Shown here: one piece after another, positions 1 to 2,967 of the stretch
Numbering within the stretch: position 1 is the first letter of the stretch
Layout: each line of letters starts with the position of its first letter
DNA from: CAYNLX01 sp964441535
GTDB taxonomy: Bacteria > Bacillota_I > Bacilli_A > RF39 > UBA660
Direction of reading: 5' to 3'
Assembly: GCA_964441535.1 (NCBI GenBank)
Contig: CAYTXQ010000048.1
Coordinates: 1-5,423, forward strand
DNA: 5,423 bases
The notes under the pieces: generated by a model
Told to the model about the DNA's origin: nothing
What the model saw: the letters and a program-made list of their open reading frames with translations, nothing else
Database searches by the model: none
Made by a program: the position numbers and the translations under genes

Positions 1-1
1 A

Positions 2-1027
2 AAGTCAATGGCTTTTTCTACATATTTATTTGTAATAACAGTAATAATTGAGTTGATAATAGTATTGTTTCTTACACAATTCATAAATTATAAAGAATTT
101 TTAGACAATCATATACTTCCAAGCTTTAGTATTAACATATTTTATACCTTGTTTCTATATTTATCTTTTAAAATAAATTTTTTAAAATCGTTAATAATTA
201 AAATAGAACATTTTTTTAATTCTTCTATAAAAACAGATTATCTTATTATTTTTGGAATAATAGCTTTAAATTTCGTTTGCGTTTATCATAGAACATATTT
301 TAATGGTATTAACATAACATTAATTGAAATATTTGTGATATCTTTAATGATAATTTTATTCTTTCTAGCACTGAAAGAAAAACATAAAAAAGAGAGCCAA
401 ACATTAAAAAGTGAGTTTCTTTCGCAAGCAATTAATAATTACGAATCAGCAATAAAAGATTACAAAATTCTTAAACACAATTTAATGAATGATTTTTTGG
501 CGATTAAAACTTCTGCTAATGATGAATGTCAGGAATTAATTAATGAAAAAATTAAGAAGTATTCTAAAGATTATGAATGGATTGATCTTGTTTCCGAAAT
601 TCCTTCCGGAATTCAAGGATTATTGTTTTTAAAATCGCAACAAGCAAAACAAAAAGGCATTAATTTTGAAATTAAAAGTCACAATATTTCTGTAAAAGAA
701 TTTAAATTCCAAACAAAAATTTATATATATTTAAATGATGTTTTAGGAATATTATTAGATAATAGTATAGACAACAGTTTAAATTCAAAGGAAAAACAAG
801 TGTTAGTTAATATATCTCAAAATCAGAAAGAAATAGTAGTAGAAATAATAAATAAATTTAGCCATGATTTAAATATTGATATGTTAGGTATTTCAAATTA
901 TTCTACTAAAAAAGAAAAAAGTGGTATAGGGCTCAATTATATAATTAAACATCCCCATCCTAAAGTAAAAATTTCTAATAAAATTGTAAATGATTATTTT
1001 GTTTCAGTATTGAAATTGCACATATAA
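2..1027 (+). CDS. agrC: AgrC-like sensor histidine kinase of the HPK10/GHKL class, 5' partial
   Basis: Membrane sensor kinase, probably the receptor for the cyclic peptide made by the neighbouring agrBD genes. Numbering from the ATG at 8, the visible part has about four hydrophobic membrane segments (about 5-24, 41-55, 78-94, 103-122), then a charged helical linker, a phospho-acceptor region K-H157-N-L-M-N, an N box L-L-D251-N252-S-I-D-N and a G box S-G-I-G308-L near 305-309. The C-terminus resembles the GHKL ATPase end of AgrC proteins. Full-length AgrC proteins usually have about 430 residues and six or seven membrane segments. The frame is open to the window edge and no ribosome site fits in the seven bases before ATG 8, so the true start is probably upstream. 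It converges on agrD, 31 bases apart. Assignment to the AgrC-like family is firm; pairing with this AgrD is inferred from proximity. Confidence 0.85.
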   Translation, partial: KSMAFSTYLFVITVIIELIIVLFLTQFINYKEFLDNHILPSFSINIFYTLFLYLSFKINFLKSLIIKIEHFFNSSIKTDYLIIFGIIALNFVCVYHRTYFNGINITLIEIFVISLMIILFFLALKEKHKKESQTLKSEFLSQAINNYESAIKDYKILKHNLMNDFLAIKTSANDECQELINEKIKKYSKDYEWIDLVSEIPSGIQGLLFLKSQQAKQKGINFEIKSHNISVKEFKFQTKIYIYLNDVLGILLDNSIDNSLNSKEKQVLVNISQNQKEIVVEIINKFSHDLNIDMLGISNYSTKKEKSGIGLNYIIKHPHPKVKISNKIVNDYFVSVLKLHI

Positions 1028-1053
1028 AAACGTCACTTATTAGTGACATTTTT
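1026..1053. terminator. Bidirectional intrinsic terminator between agrC and agrD
   Basis: The stem GTCACT (1032-1037) pairs with AGTGAC (1042-1047) around a TATT loop. It is flanked by five A residues on the left (1026-1030) and five T residues on the right (1049-1053), so each strand has a hairpin followed by a short U-run. It lies just after the kinase stop and just beyond the agrD stop on the other strand, so it can end both convergent transcripts. The stem is short, so efficiency is uncertain. Confidence 0.75.
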
Positions 1054-1058
1054 AAATA

Positions 1059-1175
1059 TTATAACAGTGAATCTGGAATATCTGGTTCATCCCAAAAAAC
1101 TATAGCACAGCATGTTGATGAACTTTTGGCAAAAATCAAGGCGATATCACTTAACAAGTTACTAATAAAACCCAT
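1059..1175 (-). CDS. agrD: AgrD-like autoinducing peptide precursor, 38 aa
   Basis: Small precursor of a secreted cyclic thiolactone signal, matured by the upstream AgrB. It starts at ATG 1175 behind a strong AGGAGGG site (1184-1190), eight bases away, and ends at TAA 1059-1061. It has the three AgrD parts: an N-terminal amphipathic, hydrophobic helix (M-G-F-I-S-N-L-L-S-D-I-A-L-I-F-A, residues 1-16), a core S-S-S-T-C22-C23-A-I-V-F-W28, and an acidic tail D29-E-P-D-I-P34-D-S-L-L. The core and tail line up with the Staphylococcus aureus pattern S-T-C-D-F-I-M / D-E-V-E-V-P, which places the AgrB cut after W28. The two adjacent cysteines are unusual: the ring would have seven residues (C22) or six (C23), not the common five, unless the cut is after F27. 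The agrB stop lies 38 bases upstream, so the pair is probably co-transcribed. Confidence 0.9.
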   Translation of the reverse strand: MGFISNLLSDIALIFAKSSSTCCAIVFWDEPDIPDSLL

Positions 1176-1183
1176 ATATCTAT

Positions 1184-1192
1184 CCCTCCTTA
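1184..1192 (-). promoter_or_regulatory. Strong ribosome binding site of agrD
   Basis: On the minus strand this reads TAAGGAGGG, eight bases before ATG 1175. It is the strongest Shine-Dalgarno in the left half and decides the start of the very short peptide gene. It is better than the site in front of agrB, which fits a need for more peptide than processing enzyme. Confidence 0.8.
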
Positions 1193-1213
1193 CCCTTATA
1201 TTTAAAACACATC

Positions 1214-1816
1214 TTATGTTTTAGGTTTATATGTTTTGTAGTTATTGTATGGCTGTTTAAACAAGTAGTAGGTCAATGGCAATATCACAGTAACTTGTAA
1301 TATTGAAGAGAATATCATCGTATTACTTAAAGTGTTGTTTTTGATTGTTATAGCTAGATATAAGTAAACAATTCCTGTAAAAATAGTTAGTATTTTATTT
1401 CTTATTCTGATGTTTTTTCTAATCATAGGTTTTTTTTTGGTATCGGCAGGTGCAAAAAAAGCAAACATAATTATTGAAAATATCATTATAGCAAGTTTTA
1501 TATTTAAGGGAATAATTATGTTTTTAGATAAATAAGAAAATGATATAAATAAAGGAGTGCTTAGCATCCAGCATTGAATGTTAGAATTGCCATGAAACCC
1601 AGAACCAAATAATCTTAGAAATGAATAAAACAATATAATTAATAAAAGCTCTTTATATATTCCTAATATAATACAAATGGTTAGTATAACAGTAAATTTT
1701 GTTATAGTAGTATATAAAGCTTGAAGTCCATAGTTTATCCATTCTATTTTTTCTTTAGGATAATCATTATATTTAGTTATTAGTTTAATTGAACCATTAA
1801 CAAAATTTTCTTTCAT
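1214..1816 (-). CDS. agrB: AgrB-like accessory gene regulator, cysteine endopeptidase for AgrD
   Basis: Integral membrane protease that removes the C-terminal tail of AgrD and forms the thiolactone ring. The 200-residue length is normal for AgrB. The family signature is visible: R68-L-F-G-S-G-F-H75-G-N-S-N-I-Q-C82, where His75 and Cys82 match in spacing the catalytic pair of S. aureus AgrB (His77/Cys84), followed by the conserved A-P-A-D-T-K-K-K-P at about 122-130. Hydrophobic stretches at about 37-66, 84-122 and 143-187 fit four to six membrane segments. The start at 1816 has a GCGAGGC site about eight bases upstream. The gene precedes agrD on the same strand, as in canonical agrBD, but the kinase is on the opposite strand rather than downstream. 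A divergent promoter region lies upstream (1949-2046). Confidence 0.95.
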   Translation of the reverse strand: MKENFVNGSIKLITKYNDYPKEKIEWINYGLQALYTTITKFTVILTICIILGIYKELLLIILFYSFLRLFGSGFHGNSNIQCWMLSTPLFISFSYLSKNIIIPLNIKLAIMIFSIIMFAFFAPADTKKKPMIRKNIRIRNKILTIFTGIVYLYLAITIKNNTLSNTMIFSSILQVTVILPLTYYLFKQPYNNYKTYKPKT

Positions 1817-1948
1817 ATTTACTGCCTCGCTTTATCTTTATGAATAAAGTATAACTTTTAATTTTGATTATTAGTCGAAGTTGCTCTTAATTATTAAATG
1901 TCATGCTCATAGTTCTTAAAACTTAAATATATTTATTTAGGAGATATA

Positions 1949-1978
1949 TTTTAGACACAAAATCGACACTTTTAGACA
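1949..1978 (+). repeat. 9-bp direct repeat with 12-bp spacer (possible LytTR-type operator)
   Basis: TTTTAGACA occurs perfectly at 1949-1957 and 1970-1978, with exactly 12 bases between copies, and a third GACA sits midway (1965-1968). The three GACA units are 11 and 10 bases apart, so they face the same side of the helix. Paired 9-bp direct repeats with 12-13 bp spacing are the known layout of LytTR (AgrA-type) regulator sites. The bases do not match the published LytTR consensus well, so the regulator is a guess. The repeats overlap the -35 region of the plus-strand promoter. Confidence 0.55.
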
Positions 1979-1992
1979 TAATGGTTTATAAT
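1963..1992 (+). promoter_or_regulatory. Candidate sigma-A promoter for csp
   Basis: A -35-like TCGACA (1963-1968, five of six matches to TTGACA) is separated by 18 bases from a perfect TATAAT (1987-1992). Transcription would start near 1999-2000, giving a leader of about 120 bases before the csp start at 2120. Long leaders are common for cold-shock genes. The 9-bp direct repeats overlap or flank the -35 element, so a bound regulator could either help or block polymerase. Confidence 0.65.
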
Positions 1993-2004
1993 GATATTTC
2001 AAAG

Positions 2005-2033
2005 ATTATAAAATACTGGTGTCAGACAATTTT
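2005..2033 (-). promoter_or_regulatory. Candidate activator-dependent promoter for agrBD
   Basis: On the minus strand a perfect TATAAT lies at 2010-2005, facing agrB. At normal spacing the -35 position (about 2033-2028) reads AAAATT, which is not a consensus element, so the promoter would probably need an activator. GACA motifs on the same strand (2046-2043, 2036-2033, 2023-2020) lie just upstream, where an activator would bind. The transcript would carry a leader of roughly 180 bases. A weaker alternative -10, TATACT, lies at 1853-1848. Confidence 0.4.
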
Positions 2034-2046
2034 GTCAGAATTTGTC
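2020..2046. repeat. TGTC repeat cluster with an 18-bp near-palindrome
   Basis: TGTC occurs at 2020-2023, 2033-2036 and 2043-2046; TGTCAGA is an exact 7-bp direct repeat at 2020 and 2033. Inside it, 2022-2039 is a near-palindrome: TCAGACAA pairs with TTGTCAGA with one mismatch around a TT centre. It looks like a dimeric operator, and in the csp transcript it could fold as a leader hairpin. It mirrors the GACA cluster on the other side of the opposed -10 boxes. Confidence 0.5.
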
Positions 2047-2119
2047 GGCGAATAAAAGTTGAGAGGTTTGAGGTAGCGTGTTAAAGTATATTCATGAAGA
2101 AAGGAAAGGTGCGTTTGGT

Positions 2120-2335
2120 GTGAGAGGTAAAGTTAGATGGTTTAACAACGAGAAAGGATATGGCTTTGTTGAGTGTGAAGGCTTCGACGATATATTTGTG
2201 CATTATTCAGCAATAAAAAAAGACGGCTATAAAACCCTAAAAGAAGGTATACTCGTAGAATTCAAACTTATCGAGACAACTAAGGGTTTACAAGCAGTTG
2301 ATGTGTATGAAGTACAATTAACTACTACTAAGTAG
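2120..2335 (+). CDS. Cold-shock domain protein, 71 aa
   Basis: Small single-stranded RNA/DNA-binding protein of the CspA/CspB family, a cytoplasmic RNA chaperone. From the GTG at 2120 it has 71 residues, close to the usual 65-70, and begins M-R-G-K-V-R-W-F-N, exactly where family members begin. RNP1 is K12-G-Y-G-F-V-E18 and RNP2 is D24-I-F-V-H-Y-S30; aromatic residues W7, F8, Y14, F16, F26, H28 and Y29 form the nucleic-acid face. An AAAGGTG site at 2105-2111 is eight bases before this GTG. An in-frame GTG at 2078 would add 14 unusual residues and has poorly spaced ribosome sites. Codon use looks somewhat richer in G and C than in the neighbours. The gene diverges from agrB and ends inside a terminator hairpin. 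The exact csp subfamily cannot be assigned. Confidence 0.93.
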   Translation: MRGKVRWFNNEKGYGFVECEGFDDIFVHYSAIKKDGYKTLKEGILVEFKLIETTKGLQAVDVYEVQLTTTK

Positions 2336-2342
2336 TTTTTTC
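2320..2342 (+). terminator. Intrinsic terminator overlapping the csp stop codon
   Basis: AACTACT (2320-2326) pairs with AGTAGTT (2331-2337) around the loop ACTA and runs into a T-tract to 2341. The rising arm and loop encode the final Thr codons, and the TAG stop (2333-2335) lies in the falling arm. A ribosome finishing csp would cover the hairpin, so termination may depend on translation. Confidence 0.75.
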
Positions 2343-2352
2343 TTTTCTTAAG

Positions 2353-2361
2353 TGATATAAT
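2353..2361 (+). promoter_or_regulatory. Extended -10 promoter for hpf
   Basis: TGATATAAT contains a perfect TATAAT (2356-2361) with the extended TGn motif (2353-2355). The -35 position falls on the csp terminator (about 2333-2338, TAGTTT) and does not match consensus. Transcription would start about 18 bases before the hpf start codon at 2386, leaving just room for the GGGAAGG ribosome site. Confidence 0.6.
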
Positions 2362-2385
2362 ATTAATAGAGGGAAGGTATGGAAA

Positions 2386-2913
2386 ATGAAAATTAATATT
2401 CACGGAGACAAAGTGAAAATAACCGAAGGAATAAAGAGTTATATTGAAAAGAAACTATCTAAACTAAACGTATATTTTGATAATCCAAATGAAATTAACG
2501 CAAAAGTTATAGTTCGTGTAAGAAACTTAGAACAAATTGTAGAAGTGACAGTTCCAACTAAAAGATTTACTTTAAGAAGTGAAGAATCTCATAGTGATTT
2601 ATATGCTGCTATTGATTTAGTTGTAGATAAATTAGAAAGACAAATAAGAAAAAATAAAACTAAATTTGAAAGATATAAAAAACAGGAAATTATAGATTTT
2701 AATATTGATTTTGAAATAGAAGAAAAAGAAGTGGAATCTAAAATAGTAAAAAGAAAAGGTATTAATATGAAACCTATGGATGAAGAGGAAGCTATTCTTC
2801 AAATGGAACTATTAAATCATGATTTTTTTGTATTTAATAATATAGATGAAGACTGTATATCAGTAATTTATAAAAGAAAAGAAGGAAATTTTGGTATAAT
2901 TAATACTAAATAA
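2386..2913 (+). CDS. hpf: Long-form ribosome hibernation promoting factor
   Basis: Binds the small ribosomal subunit in resting cells, blocks the mRNA/tRNA sites and dimerises 70S ribosomes into inactive 100S particles. The 175-residue length fits the long form of Firmicutes. Residues 1-98 form the S30AE ribosome-binding domain (M-K-I-N-I-H-G start, D71-L-Y-A-A-I-D77, then a basic helix K82-L-E-R-Q-I-R-K-N-K). A charged linker spans about 100-117. The C-terminal dimerisation domain at 119-173 shows K-I-V-K-R-K, K-P-M-D-E-E-E-A-I-L-Q-M-E-L-L-N-H-D-F-F-V-F (129-150) and the V-I-Y-K-R-K-E-G-N-F-G-I-I end. A GAGGGAAGG ribosome site stands 9-10 bases before ATG 2386. It precedes secA, a common clostridial gene order. 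A promoter directly upstream and a terminator at its stop suggest it can be expressed alone. Confidence 0.95.
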   Translation: MKINIHGDKVKITEGIKSYIEKKLSKLNVYFDNPNEINAKVIVRVRNLEQIVEVTVPTKRFTLRSEESHSDLYAAIDLVVDKLERQIRKNKTKFERYKKQEIIDFNIDFEIEEKEVESKIVKRKGINMKPMDEEEAILQMELLNHDFFVFNNIDEDCISVIYKRKEGNFGIINTK

Positions 2914-2935
2914 AGAGTGAAAACTCTTTTTTTTT
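2912..2935 (+). terminator. Intrinsic terminator at the end of hpf
   Basis: AAAGAGT (2912-2918) pairs with ACTCTTT (2923-2929) around a GAAA tetraloop of the stable GNRA type, then a T-run continues to 2935. The hpf TAA stop (2911-2913) overlaps the left arm. It should end or reduce transcription between hpf and secA. Confidence 0.8.
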
Positions 2936-2936
2936 A

Positions 2937-2945
2937 TGATAAAAT
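2937..2945 (+). promoter_or_regulatory. Possible extended -10 promoter for secA
   Basis: TGATAAAAT has an extended TGn and a five-of-six -10 (TAAAAT, 2940-2945). The -35 position falls in the hpf terminator (GTGAAA, 2917-2922, four of six). The start would be near 2952, just before the GGAGG site, giving a very short leader. The layout repeats the one in front of hpf. Confidence 0.4.
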
Positions 2946-2967
2946 AAATATTATGGAGGAAATCAAC

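Larger units (their letters stand above)
1817..2119. other. Divergent intergenic region between agrB and csp
   Basis: This is 303 bases without a convincing gene. The part next to agrB (1817-1948) is plain AT-rich leader sequence in which I see only a weak minus-strand TATACT (1848-1853) and an AT-only hairpin. The part 1949-2046 contains two opposed TATAAT boxes with flanking GACA/TGTC repeats, listed separately. The part 2047-2119 is the csp leader, with a nine-codon reading frame that overlaps the csp start by four bases. Only very short reading frames without ribosome sites occur here. Confidence 0.7.

Noticed and set aside
8..10. ATG at 8 as the real start of the kinase
   Set aside because: No ribosome site is visible, the frame is open to the edge, and only about four of the usual six or seven membrane segments are present.
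1925..1951. Hairpin AAATATAT / ATATATTT with an 11-base loop
   Set aside because: The stem is only A and T with a large loop, expected by chance in such AT-rich DNA, and has no T-run.
1920..1980. 18-codon minus-strand frame starting M-S-K-S-V-D-F, upstream of agrB
   Set aside because: There is no ribosome site before it, and its sequence is made largely of the TGTCTAAAA repeat, better explained as regulatory DNA.
2078..2119. GTG at 2078 as the csp start, adding 14 residues
   Set aside because: The extension is not typical of the cold-shock family, upstream GAGG sites are 4 or 11 bases away, and GTG 2120 has a well-spaced AAAGGTG and gives the family length.
2379..2396. ATG at 2379 (M-E-N-E-N-stop) as a start upstream of hpf
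   Set aside because: It is out of frame with hpf, five codons long, and too close to the ribosome site that fits ATG 2386.
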